Assembly (NCBI GenBank): GCA_016790385.1
Contig: JAEUNV010000037.1
Span: 1-13,307, forward strand
Reading direction: 5' to 3'
Length of the DNA stretch: 13,307 bases
DNA from: Zoogloea sp.
GTDB lineage: Bacteria > Pseudomonadota > Gammaproteobacteria > Burkholderiales > Rhodocyclaceae
The notes below the pieces were generated by a model, which saw only the letters and a list, made by a program, of their open reading frames with translations, made no database searches and had not been told where the DNA came from. The translations under genes were made by a program, and so were the position numbers. Of this stretch, positions 7,560 to 13,307 are shown piece after piece; within the stretch, counting starts at the first letter, position 1; every line of letters begins with the position of its first letter.

Positions 7560-7586
7560 ATAGAGTCCGGAAAATTCCGGGGTCAA
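7557..7586 (-). promoter_or_regulatory. Sigma70 promoter of the di-haem peroxidase/porin/FMN/apbE operon
   Basis: On the minus strand, TTGACC (7586-7581) is followed by an 18-bp spacer and a perfect TATAAT (7562-7557). The start point would be near 7550, giving a leader of about 136 nt before the ATG at 7414. The spacer contains the inverted repeat CCGGAA-AA-TTCCGG (7567-7580), a possible second operator. The Fur box overlaps the -10. Near-consensus hexamers suggest a strong promoter kept off by a repressor when iron is plentiful. Confidence 0.75.
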
Positions 7587-7670
7587 TAGCCATCTGAAAA
7601 GCAGGGTTAATCCTTGCGCAGGGCTTGCAGGAAGCTTGCGTTTTGGGCGCTGAATCGGCCCGGTCAATCC

Positions 7671-8393
7671 TCAGCGTTCGCCGAAGCGGCTCGGTGAAAC
7701 GCCCAGGGCGCGCGAGAACATGGCGGAGAAGGCGGCCTGGCTGGCATAGCCTACGGCGGACGCGACTTCCGCCATGGGCAGCCCGCGGGAGATCTCGACC
7801 ACGGCCTTGGCAAGGCGCAATTGCTGACGCCATGCGCCGAAGCTGGTGTCGAGCTCGGACTGGAAGAGTCGTGCCAGGGTGCGCTCGCTGGCGCCCACCT
7901 GTTCGGCCCAGTCCGCCAGTCTGCGACCATCCGCCGGGTTGGCCATCAAGGCGTCGCAAAGCGCCTTGAGGCGCCGGTCACGGGGAAGCGGCAAGCCCAG
8001 CGACAGGGGACGGGCGATGCGTATCTCTTCGAGGGCCAGCTGCATCATCAACTGATGGCGGGTGTCGCCGCGGCCTTCGGCGATGGCTTCGCAGAGGCTG
8101 CGCATGAGGGGCGAAATGTCCACCACCGTGCAGGCGTTCAGGGGCAGGGGTGCGCTCCCGGAGGTGATGTACAGGGTACGCAGTTCGACGGCACCGAGGA
8201 CGGCCACGTCGTGATCGATCTCCGGGGGGATCCACACGGCGCGATTGGCCGGAACGATCCAGGCAGTGCCCGCGGCACAGATGCGGATGGCGCCGCGGAT
8301 GGGGTAGGCAAGCTGTGCCCAGGGGTGGCGGTGCAGCGGTATGACTGACCACGTCGGGCGGCAATGTGCGGACATTGACGGTGACGGGCTCAC
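7671..8393 (-). CDS. AraC-family transcriptional regulator with cupin sensor domain; N-terminus probably displaced by a frameshift
   Basis: A 240-aa frame from GTG 8393; an ATG at 8375 is an alternative start. The N-terminal half is a cupin (PLHRHPWAQL about residues 19-28, then RAVWIPPEIDHDV and LRTLYI), as in the NimR-like AraC regulators. The C-terminal half is the double helix-turn-helix (from about RRLADWAEQVGASERTLARLF to EVASAVGYASQAAFSAMFSRALGVSPSRF). It likely controls the divergent MFS gene and possibly itself. Neither start has a good Shine-Dalgarno sequence, and the residues before PLHRHP do not look like the family. The expected N-terminus lies in another frame starting at ATG 8454, and loss of one base near 8344-8350 would join them. 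Function as a regulator is confident; whether it is intact is not. Confidence 0.88.
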   Translation of the reverse strand: MSPSPSMSAHCRPTWSVIPLHRHPWAQLAYPIRGAIRICAAGTAWIVPANRAVWIPPEIDHDVAVLGAVELRTLYITSGSAPLPLNACTVVDISPLMRSLCEAIAEGRGDTRHQLMMQLALEEIRIARPLSLGLPLPRDRRLKALCDALMANPADGRRLADWAEQVGASERTLARLFQSELDTSFGAWRQQLRLAKAVVEISRGLPMAEVASAVGYASQAAFSAMFSRALGVSPSRFGER

Positions 8394-8454
8394 CTTCGGA
8401 GGGTGGCCGGCGGGGCAGGGGATCGAAGGAGCGCGGCGTGGGGTGGCGTGGCAT
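8344..8454 (-). other. Probable displaced N-terminal coding segment of the AraC regulator (frameshift)
   Basis: From ATG 8454 the minus strand reads a plausible regulator N-terminus ending ...VTVNVRTLPPDVV, then runs into unlikely sequence, while the next frame picks up VIPLHRHPWAQL exactly there. Removing one base (for example one within GGTCAGTC, 8343-8350) fuses the two into a continuous protein of about 260 aa, the usual length of this family. This could be a real inactivating mutation or a sequencing or assembly error. Confidence 0.6.
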
Positions 8455-8465
8455 TTTTGCGAAAA

Positions 8466-8494
8466 AATATGTCAGCTTGTAGAAATACAGCCAA
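8466..8494 (-). promoter_or_regulatory. Candidate promoter and operator of the AraC regulator gene
   Basis: On the minus strand, TTGGCT (8494-8489) and CATATT (8471-8466) are separated by 17 bp. Inside the spacer is the inverted repeat TGTA-GAAA-TACA (8478-8489 on the plus strand), a possible operator. Transcription would start near 8459, very close to the ATG at 8454. Hexamers are only partly consensus. Confidence 0.35.
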
Positions 8495-8752
8495 ACGGGC
8501 GAGGGCTAGTATCAAACCGATTCCCGGCCGACTCAAGCTCGTGATCGCTGCGGGACGGGTCCGGCGGCGCATGGGGCGCGGCATCCCGGCCTTGGCTTCC
8601 GACCGGGCTTGCCCCCGGGTGTGTCGCCTGCGGGTGGGCGCCCGAAGCGCCGCCCTTGGCGAAGGCTGGGCGCGAGCCCCCGCGATCCGAGGGTCTCATA
8701 ACACGCATTCGGCAGGCCGGGCCGGCAATGCCTTGACGGAGAGAACGCAGCC
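8495..8752. other. Intergenic region upstream of the MFS gene
   Basis: No supported gene. The stretch is very GC-rich with short self-complementary patches (for example GGGCGCCC at about 8638-8645), but I see no repeat family and no clear -35/-10 pair. A CATAAC at 8697-8702 might be a -10 for the MFS gene, whose Shine-Dalgarno GGAGA lies about 10 nt before its ATG. Regulator-binding sites for the AraC protein would be expected here. Confidence 0.4.
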
Positions 8753-9952
8753 ATGACTGCCCAAGCAAGCCTTGCGCCCCCCAGGCACGACGTCTACGTG
8801 ATTGCCCTGGTGGGTTTCGCCCATGGGGTGTCGCATTTCTTCCACCTCTTGCTGCCTCCGCTTTTCCCCTGGCTGATGCCGGAGTTCGGACTGGACTTCG
8901 TGGGCATCGGCAGCACCATGACGCTCTTCTTCGTGGTGTCGGGTGTTGGGCAGGCCGTGTCCGGGCTGGCGGTGGACCGCTTCGGGCCGGTACGTGTCCT
9001 GGCGGCGGGGATCACGTGCTTCATCGCGGCAGGGCTGCTGCTTTCCCAGGCGGCTTCCGTTGCTGGACTGATGCTGGTGGCGGCCCTGGCGGGGCTGGGC
9101 AACAGTGTCTTTCACCCTTGCGATTTCACCATTCTCAACCGAAACGTGTCGACGCCGCGCCTGGGGCATGCCTTTTCGGTGCACGGCTTGTCCGGCAACC
9201 TGGGTTGGGCGCTGGCGCCCATCTTCATGACGGGGGTTGCCGCCCATTCCGGTTGGCGCGTGGCGGCGCTGGGTGCGGGATTGCTCGCCGTGCCGGCATT
9301 GCTCCTGATCGTCCTCGGTCGGCGCCATCTGGTGGATGAGAGCCGCCACAGCGCGCCGGCGGGGAGGCCGGTGAGTACCCTGGAGATCCTCAAGGTAGGC
9401 CCGGTGTGGATGTGTTTTGCCTTCTTCTTCCTCCTTACCATGGCCTTCGGCGCCTTCCAGAACGTTGGTGCGCCACTGATGCAGGGGCTTTACGACATGT
9501 CCGTGGCCGGGGCGGCGGCAACCCTGTCCACCTACCTCCTGGGCGGTGCGGCCGGCATCCTGGCGGGGGGCTTCCTCGCCCGTTCGGCGCGGCAGGACAG
9601 GGTGATTGCATGCGCGCTGGGGGCCGCCGCGCTGGTGGTGCTGCTCCTGGGCAGCGGCTGGGTGCCGGCCGCCGCCGTGGTCGGCCTGATGGCGTTCATC
9701 GGGTTTCTGACGGGGCTGGCCGGCCCGTCCCGGGATCTGCTGGTGCGCCGCGCCGCGACCGCCCGCTTCGGTCAGGCGGCCTTCGGGCGGGTGTATGGCT
9801 TCGTCTATTCGGGGCTGGATACGGGCCTGGCCCTGGCGCCGCTGGTGTTTGGGGGCCTGATGGACAGGGGCCGCTTTGCTGCGGTTCTGATCGGCATCGC
9901 CGTGCTGCAGGTGCTGGCGATAGGCACGGCCATGCGAGTGGAGCGCAGCTGA
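8753..9952 (+). CDS. Major facilitator superfamily transporter (probable drug/metabolite exporter)
   Basis: A 399-aa integral membrane protein with about 12 hydrophobic helices in two halves, split by a short charged loop near residues 190-205 (RRHLVDESRHS). The loop after the second helix carries the MFS motif A variant SGLAVDRFGPVRV. The N-terminal helix GFAHGVSHFFHLLLPPLFPWL, with a HGVSHF start, recalls the fosmidomycin-resistance-like and related exporters, but substrate cannot be assigned. It is divergently arranged with the AraC-family regulator across about 300 bp, the same layout as NimR/NimT-type regulator/exporter pairs, so inducible efflux is the likely role. The gene looks intact from ATG to TGA and has no co-directional partner: the next gene starts about 305 bp later with its own promoter. 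Confidence 0.9.
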   Translation: MTAQASLAPPRHDVYVIALVGFAHGVSHFFHLLLPPLFPWLMPEFGLDFVGIGSTMTLFFVVSGVGQAVSGLAVDRFGPVRVLAAGITCFIAAGLLLSQAASVAGLMLVAALAGLGNSVFHPCDFTILNRNVSTPRLGHAFSVHGLSGNLGWALAPIFMTGVAAHSGWRVAALGAGLLAVPALLLIVLGRRHLVDESRHSAPAGRPVSTLEILKVGPVWMCFAFFFLLTMAFGAFQNVGAPLMQGLYDMSVAGAAATLSTYLLGGAAGILAGGFLARSARQDRVIACALGAAALVVLLLGSGWVPAAAVVGLMAFIGFLTGLAGPSRDLLVRRAATARFGQAAFGRVYGFVYSGLDTGLALAPLVFGGLMDRGRFAAVLIGIAVLQVLAIGTAMRVERS

Positions 9953-10035
9953 CCCGCTTCGCCCGGCTGCTTGCTCCCGCGGTGCGATCCGGGTTTCGCG
10001 CAGGGGCGCCGGGCGTCCCTTGACCCGTCATTTCC

Positions 10036-10057
10036 CGGGCCGGAAGACTACGGCCCG
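10036..10057 (+). terminator. Hairpin downstream of the MFS gene
   Basis: CGGGCCG (10036-10042) pairs with CGGCCCG (10051-10057) around an 8-nt loop, about 84 bp after the MFS stop. There is no U-tract right after it (TCATCCCCGTTTCCC follows), so it is a weak intrinsic-terminator candidate. Confidence 0.4.
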
Positions 10058-10155
10058 CCTTCATCCCCGTTTCCCTCGCCGCCCACCTTGTCCCCTCGCG
10101 TCATCGGGACTTTTTCCATGCCTTGCGCGAGATATTTGCGCAGGCTGGTTGCACG

Positions 10156-10169
10156 TTGATACATATCAA
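10156..10169 (+). promoter_or_regulatory. FNR/Anr box (perfect consensus)
   Basis: TTGAT-ACAT-ATCAA matches the FNR-family consensus TTGAT-N4-ATCAA at all ten defined positions. Its centre (10162/10163) is 41.5 bp from a start point near 10204, which is the class II activator position. This predicts activation of the octahaem operon under low oxygen by an FNR-type regulator, or under NO by a Dnr-type one. Confidence 0.85.
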
Positions 10170-10173
10170 TATT

Positions 10174-10188
10174 CGAACATACGAACAT
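10174..10188 (+). repeat. Heptamer direct repeat between FNR box and -10
   Basis: CGAACAT occurs at 10174-10180 and 10182-10188, an 8-bp period, in the spacer of the octahaem operon promoter. It might be a second regulator's site or a chance repeat. Confidence 0.4.
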
Positions 10189-10190
10189 TC

Positions 10191-10204
10191 TAAAATCTCC
10201 TCGT
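10191..10204 (+). promoter_or_regulatory. Promoter -10 and start region of the octahaem cytochrome operon
   Basis: TAAAAT (10191-10196) is a five-of-six match to TATAAT. Together with the upstream FNR box it sets the predicted transcription start near 10203-10204, about 54 nt before the ATG. There is no -35 consensus, as usual for FNR class II promoters where the activator overlaps that position. Confidence 0.7.
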
Positions 10205-10257
10205 GCTGATTTTGCAGTGCACCACCTGGTTGGATGGTTCGCATGAGAGGGGGGCGT

Positions 10258-11856
10258 ATGCAAGTGCTCAAGAGGGTGTCCATCGCGCTGGCGATGGTGG
10301 TCATGATGGGGTCGGCGTTCGCGGCGACCGAGCAGAAGGCGGGGGCGCCAGACGCGGCGCTGCTCAAGTCCACCGCAGATCACAGCAAGTTCAAGGAGCT
10401 TCAGCGGCCGTTCCAGTCGGGGCCGGAAGTGACCAAGGCCTGCCTGACCTGCCACACCGAAGCTGCTAAGCAGATTCACCAGACCCAGCACTGGAAATGG
10501 GAATACGTGAACCCCGGCACCGGGCAGACCCTGGGCAAGCGCCACGTCATCAATAATTTCTGCACCTCCGTCTCGTCCAACTACAAGTCGTGCGCCAGTT
10601 GCCACATCGGCTACGGGCTCGATGACAAGTTTGACTTTGCATCCCAGGAAAACGTCGATTGCCTGGTCTGCCATGACGCCACCGGCAAGTACAAGAAGCC
10701 GGCGGGTTTTTCCGGCCATCCGGTAACCAAGGACACGGAGTTTCCTCCCGGGTCGGGCAAGATCGTCCGTGGCATCGACCTTCAGGCGATTGCCCAGAAG
10801 GTCGGCAAGACCCGCCGCGAGACCTGTGGCACCTGCCACTTCTACGGTGGCGGCGGCGACGCGGTGAAGCACGGCGACCTGGACAGTTCCCTCGACCGCC
10901 CGGACAAGGCCCTGGACGTGCACATGGACGCAGAGGGCAACAACTTCACCTGCGCCACCTGTCACAAGACCGAAGGCCACCAGGTGCCGGGCAGCCGCTA
11001 CGCCCCGACCGCCATGGACAAGGGCGACGCCCATCTCCGCGGCAAGGCCGACAGCTCCAACCCGGCCACCTGCCAGGCCTGCCACGGCCAGACACCCCAC
11101 GGGATGGCCAAGCTCAACGACCACACCGACAAGGTGGCCTGCCAGACCTGCCACATTCCGGCCTTCGCCCGGGGTGACATGCCCACCAAGATGTCCTGGG
11201 ACTGGTCCACGGCCGGCAAGCGTGATGCCAAGGGCAAGCCGCTGGTCATCACCAATGACGATGGTCACGTGACCTACAACGGCATCAAGGGTGATTTCGT
11301 GCTCGAAGAGAACGTGCGCCCCGAATACATGTGGTTCAACGGTTCGGTGAAGTACACCCTGATGGGCGACGACATCGACAAGAGCCGCCAGCCCATCGCC
11401 ATCAACACCTTTGAAGGCGGCCCGAATGACGGCAAGTCATTGATCTGGCCGGTCAAGCTCTTCCGCGGCAAGCAGCCCTTCGATCCGGTCAATCGCACCC
11501 TGGTGGTGACCCATCTGGCCGGCGAGGACGACACCGCCTACTGGAAGAACATGGATTGGGAAAAGGCCATCGCGGCGGGCATGGCCGCCGTCGGCAAGCC
11601 GTTCTCGGGCAAGGTGGATTTCATCGAGACGGTGGCGATGTGGCCGATCACCCACATGGTGGCGCCGAAGGAGAAGGCGCTGGCCTGTAATGAGTGCCAC
11701 GCCCGCGAAGGGCGTCTGGACAAGGTCGAAGGCATCTACATCCCGGGCCGGGGCGGCAATCGCCTCGTGGATACCCTGGGCTGGCTGGCATCGGCGGCGA
11801 TCCTGGTCGGCGTGCTGGTGCATGGCCTCATCCGCTTCGTCAATCGCAAGCACTGA
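10258..11856 (+). CDS. Octahaem c-type cytochrome, tetrathionate reductase (OTR)-like
   Basis: Periplasmic multihaem redox protein. Eight CXXCH motifs are visible: CLTCH 62, CASCH 112, CLVCH 135, CGTCH 190, CATCH 232, CQACH 272, CQTCH 295 and CNECH 477 (residue of first Cys, from ATG 10258). The spacing, with seven haems clustered and the eighth far downstream, and blocks such as HIGYGLDDKFDF fit the OTR family first known from Shewanella, whose members reduce tetrathionate, nitrite or hydroxylamine in vitro; the physiological substrate here is not known. The start at 10258 is chosen because AGAGGGGGG lies about 5 nt before it and a clean signal peptide follows (cleavage near GSAFA). A C-terminal helix (about 507-527) followed by RFVNRKH should anchor it to the inner membrane. 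First gene of the FNR-box operon; 15 bp before the cytochrome b gene. Confidence 0.92.
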   Translation: MQVLKRVSIALAMVVMMGSAFAATEQKAGAPDAALLKSTADHSKFKELQRPFQSGPEVTKACLTCHTEAAKQIHQTQHWKWEYVNPGTGQTLGKRHVINNFCTSVSSNYKSCASCHIGYGLDDKFDFASQENVDCLVCHDATGKYKKPAGFSGHPVTKDTEFPPGSGKIVRGIDLQAIAQKVGKTRRETCGTCHFYGGGGDAVKHGDLDSSLDRPDKALDVHMDAEGNNFTCATCHKTEGHQVPGSRYAPTAMDKGDAHLRGKADSSNPATCQACHGQTPHGMAKLNDHTDKVACQTCHIPAFARGDMPTKMSWDWSTAGKRDAKGKPLVITNDDGHVTYNGIKGDFVLEENVRPEYMWFNGSVKYTLMGDDIDKSRQPIAINTFEGGPNDGKSLIWPVKLFRGKQPFDPVNRTLVVTHLAGEDDTAYWKNMDWEKAIAAGMAAVGKPFSGKVDFIETVAMWPITHMVAPKEKALACNECHAREGRLDKVEGIYIPGRGGNRLVDTLGWLASAAILVGVLVHGLIRFVNRKH

Positions 11857-11871
11857 ACGGGAGAGGCGATC

Positions 11872-12462
11872 ATGGGACGCATATATATCTTTACCCGCTT
11901 CGAGCGCCTCTGGCACTGGACTCAGGCGGTGCTGATCATCGGCATGCTGCTGACCGGCTTCGAGATCCACGGCAGCTATCACCTGCTCGGGTTCGAGCAG
12001 GCCCACCGGGTGCATAACATGGCGGTGTGGGCCTTCATCGCCCTGTGGGTGTTCGCCATGTTCTGGCACCTGACCACGGGCGAGTGGCGGCAATACATCC
12101 CCACGATGACGAACATCGACAAGATCATCCGCTTCTATGCGTCGGGGATCTTCAAGGGTGAGCCCCACCCCTTCAAGCCGACCCGGGAGCGCAAGCACAA
12201 CCCGATGCAGGCGCAGACCTATCTTGGCGTGACCGTGGTGGTGACCCCGCTGCTGTGGCTCTCCGGGCTGGCCTACCTCTTCTACAACGAGCTGACGGCC
12301 GCCGGCTACCGCATCGATCTGGGAACCATCGCCACCGTACATACGGTGGGGGCCTTCCTGATGCTGGCTTTCCTGATCGGCCACATTTACCTCGGCACCA
12401 CCGGTCACACGCCCTCGGCCCAGTTCAGGGCGATGCTCACCGGGTGGGACGACGATCACTGA
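11872..12462 (+). CDS. Cytochrome b/b6-domain inner-membrane protein (HupC/PhsC-like quinol oxidase subunit)
   Basis: A 196-aa protein with about four membrane helices (near 17-33, 49-66, 117-136 and 153-174). It starts with the family block RFERLWHWTQ and has candidate haem-b ligands H15, H48, H66, H157 and H171, the last two in TVHTVGAFLML...GHIYLG, as in Ni/Fe-hydrogenase and formate dehydrogenase b-type subunits. It should take electrons from the quinol pool, or feed them into it, and exchange them with the adjacent octahaem cytochrome. A good Shine-Dalgarno (GGGAGAGG) precedes the ATG. It sits between the octahaem gene (15 bp) and the porin gene (30 bp), so all three are one transcript. 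No hydrogenase or molybdoenzyme gene is present in the window, so the octahaem protein is its natural partner. Confidence 0.92.
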   Translation: MGRIYIFTRFERLWHWTQAVLIIGMLLTGFEIHGSYHLLGFEQAHRVHNMAVWAFIALWVFAMFWHLTTGEWRQYIPTMTNIDKIIRFYASGIFKGEPHPFKPTRERKHNPMQAQTYLGVTVVVTPLLWLSGLAYLFYNELTAAGYRIDLGTIATVHTVGAFLMLAFLIGHIYLGTTGHTPSAQFRAMLTGWDDDH

Positions 12463-12492
12463 TTCAAACACAGCAAAGTGCAGGGAGCGATC

Positions 12493-13307
12493 ATGAAGAC
12501 ACGTCATGTCAGAAGCTTGATCGGCGTCCTGGTGGCAGGCTTGTTCCTGCCGCTTCAGGCCCGAGCCGAAACCAATGCCGAACTGCTCAAGCGCATCGAG
12601 GCCCTGTCCCAGGAACTGGTGCGCCTCAAGGGTCAGGTCGAGGCCAACAACGCCGCAACCGCCGCCAATCATCAAGCCACCGAGGAACTGAAGGAGAAAG
12701 TCGGCAAGGCCGAGGAAAAATCATCGGAGCGCTGGCTCACCATCGGCGGCGATTACCAGTTCCGCGCAGACAGCCTGTGGGGCGAAACCAAGCCCTTCAC
12801 CGACGTCAGCGCCACCTTTGCCAACGCCCAGGCCCAGCTCCAGGCCGCCTTCTTCGCCAACCCCACGCCCGCCACCGGCGCGGCGCTGACCGGGCTGATG
12901 CAGTTTGCCCAGAACATGAACGGCGTGCGTACTTACCAGCAGGCCCAGAGCTTCATGGGGGCCAACGCCGCCATGATGGGCGCATTGGGCAATTTTGCCG
13001 CCCAGGTGCCGGCCTACAAACCCCGGAACGACACCCTCTACACCAACCGCTTCGGCCTCGATGTGAGCGCCAAGGCCACCCAGGACGTGACCGTCCATGC
13101 CCGCCTGGCGATGTACAAGACCTTTGGCGCAGGGGATGACGATGCGGTCACCAACGGAGGCTCCGCACCCTACTTTGCCGACCGGGTGGGCGTCTTTGAC
13201 GGCACCCTGGGCCATATCCCGTCCAGCAGCTATCTCAACGTGGATCGCGCCTTTGCCACCTGGAGCAACATCGCCGATCAGGACATCTGGTTCTCGGTGG
13301 GGCGTCG
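12493..13307 (+). CDS. DUF3373-like outer-membrane protein with signal peptide and coiled coil, 3'-truncated by window edge
   Basis: Open from ATG 12493 (GGGAG about 5 nt upstream) to the window end, 271 codons so far with no stop. A signal peptide ends near LQARA (residue 29). A charged heptad segment (about 31-80, LLKRIEALSQELVRLKGQVE onward) should form a coiled coil. Then RWLTIGGDYQFRADSLWGE starts a beta-barrel, with later strands TNRFGLDVSAKATQDVTVHARLAMYKTFG and IWFSVGRR. These blocks recall the DUF3373 proteins found beside octahaem cytochromes and cytochrome b (recognised from memory). Between strands 1 and 2 is a long Ala/Gln/Met-rich stretch (about 104-174) that looks helical and could plug the pore. 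Last visible gene of the octahaem operon. Outer-membrane location is likely; function unknown, perhaps the outer partner of the electron route. Confidence 0.82.
   Translation, partial: MKTRHVRSLIGVLVAGLFLPLQARAETNAELLKRIEALSQELVRLKGQVEANNAATAANHQATEELKEKVGKAEEKSSERWLTIGGDYQFRADSLWGETKPFTDVSATFANAQAQLQAAFFANPTPATGAALTGLMQFAQNMNGVRTYQQAQSFMGANAAMMGALGNFAAQVPAYKPRNDTLYTNRFGLDVSAKATQDVTVHARLAMYKTFGAGDDDAVTNGGSAPYFADRVGVFDGTLGHIPSSSYLNVDRAFATWSNIADQDIWFSVGR

Larger units (their letters stand above)
9953..10257. other. Intergenic region between the MFS gene and the octahaem operon
   Basis: The first half is GC-rich and holds only the hairpin at 10036-10057. From about 10150 the base composition drops to A+T-rich and contains the FNR box, a heptamer direct repeat and the -10 of the octahaem operon. 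On the minus strand a 46-codon frame (10188-10048) has GGAG 8 nt before its ATG, but it overlaps the promoter elements and matches nothing I know, so I do not call it a gene. Confidence 0.5.

Noticed and set aside
10234..10257. Earlier ATG for the octahaem cytochrome
   Set aside because: The extra eight residues precede a clean signal peptide, and the Shine-Dalgarno AGAGGGGGG serves the ATG at 10258.
10048..11268. A 406-codon minus-strand open frame
   Set aside because: Most of it is antisense to the haem-motif region of the octahaem cytochrome. Only its last 46 codons, outside the gene, were worth noting separately.
11437..12675. A 412-codon minus-strand open frame
   Set aside because: Antisense to three well-supported operon genes; His/Asp/Gln-rich composition is typical of a reverse-frame artefact.
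1..13307. Search for CRISPR arrays, tRNA genes, insertion sequences, phage or toxin-antitoxin genes
   Set aside because: No regularly spaced repeats, cloverleaf, transposase motifs or terminal inverted repeats were seen by eye.

Overview
The window is a GC-rich stretch (about 65% by eye) of a Gram-negative bacterial chromosome. The gene content points to a respiratory betaproteobacterium, most likely Rhodocyclales-like: outer-membrane porins, many c-type cytochromes, an FNR-type site and a Fur-type site. The taxonomic call is an inference from gene types, not from a search.

Layout. (1) Positions 1-1186 (+) hold the 3' part of a SufS-type cysteine desulfurase. Its internal sequence resembles the cysteine desulfurases that are cargo of family 2A encapsulin shells. 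It converges on fumC across a strong hairpin. (2) Positions 1249-7414 (-) hold one co-directional block. In transcription order it contains a lipoprotein di-haem peroxidase (MauG/CcpA type), a coiled-coil porin, an exported FMN-binding protein, the flavinyltransferase ApbE, a four-helix membrane protein that may bind haem b, and the iron-independent fumarase FumC. The last three genes of the redox part overlap (ATGA, and an 8-nt overlap). The block is preceded by a near-consensus sigma70 promoter (TTGACC, 18 bp, TATAAT), and a 19-bp Fur-box-like sequence covers its -10 and start point. I read this as an iron-starvation-induced envelope redox operon, possibly a periplasmic reductase or peroxidase route linked to iron acquisition. 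(3) Positions 7671-8454 (-) hold an AraC-family regulator, apparently split by a one-base frameshift near its N-terminus. It is divergent from an MFS transporter (8753-9952, +), the usual regulator/exporter pairing. (4) Positions 10258-13307 (+) hold an operon of an octahaem c-type cytochrome (OTR-like, eight CXXCH), a HupC/PhsC-like b-type cytochrome, and a signal-peptide/coiled-coil outer-membrane protein of DUF3373 type that runs off the end. A perfect FNR box (TTGAT-ACAT-ATCAA) sits 41.5 bp upstream of the predicted start point, with a well-placed TAAAAT -10. This gives a class II anaerobically activated promoter. The quinol-side cytochrome b, periplasmic octahaem protein and porin together look like a candidate electron conduit towards the outer membrane.

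The two best candidates for under-described biology are therefore the Fur-controlled haem/flavin/porin block and the FNR-controlled octahaem/cytochrome b/porin block. Both pair an inner-membrane electron donor with periplasmic redox proteins and a porin that has an N-terminal coiled coil. No tRNA, rRNA, CRISPR array, insertion sequence or phage gene was seen.
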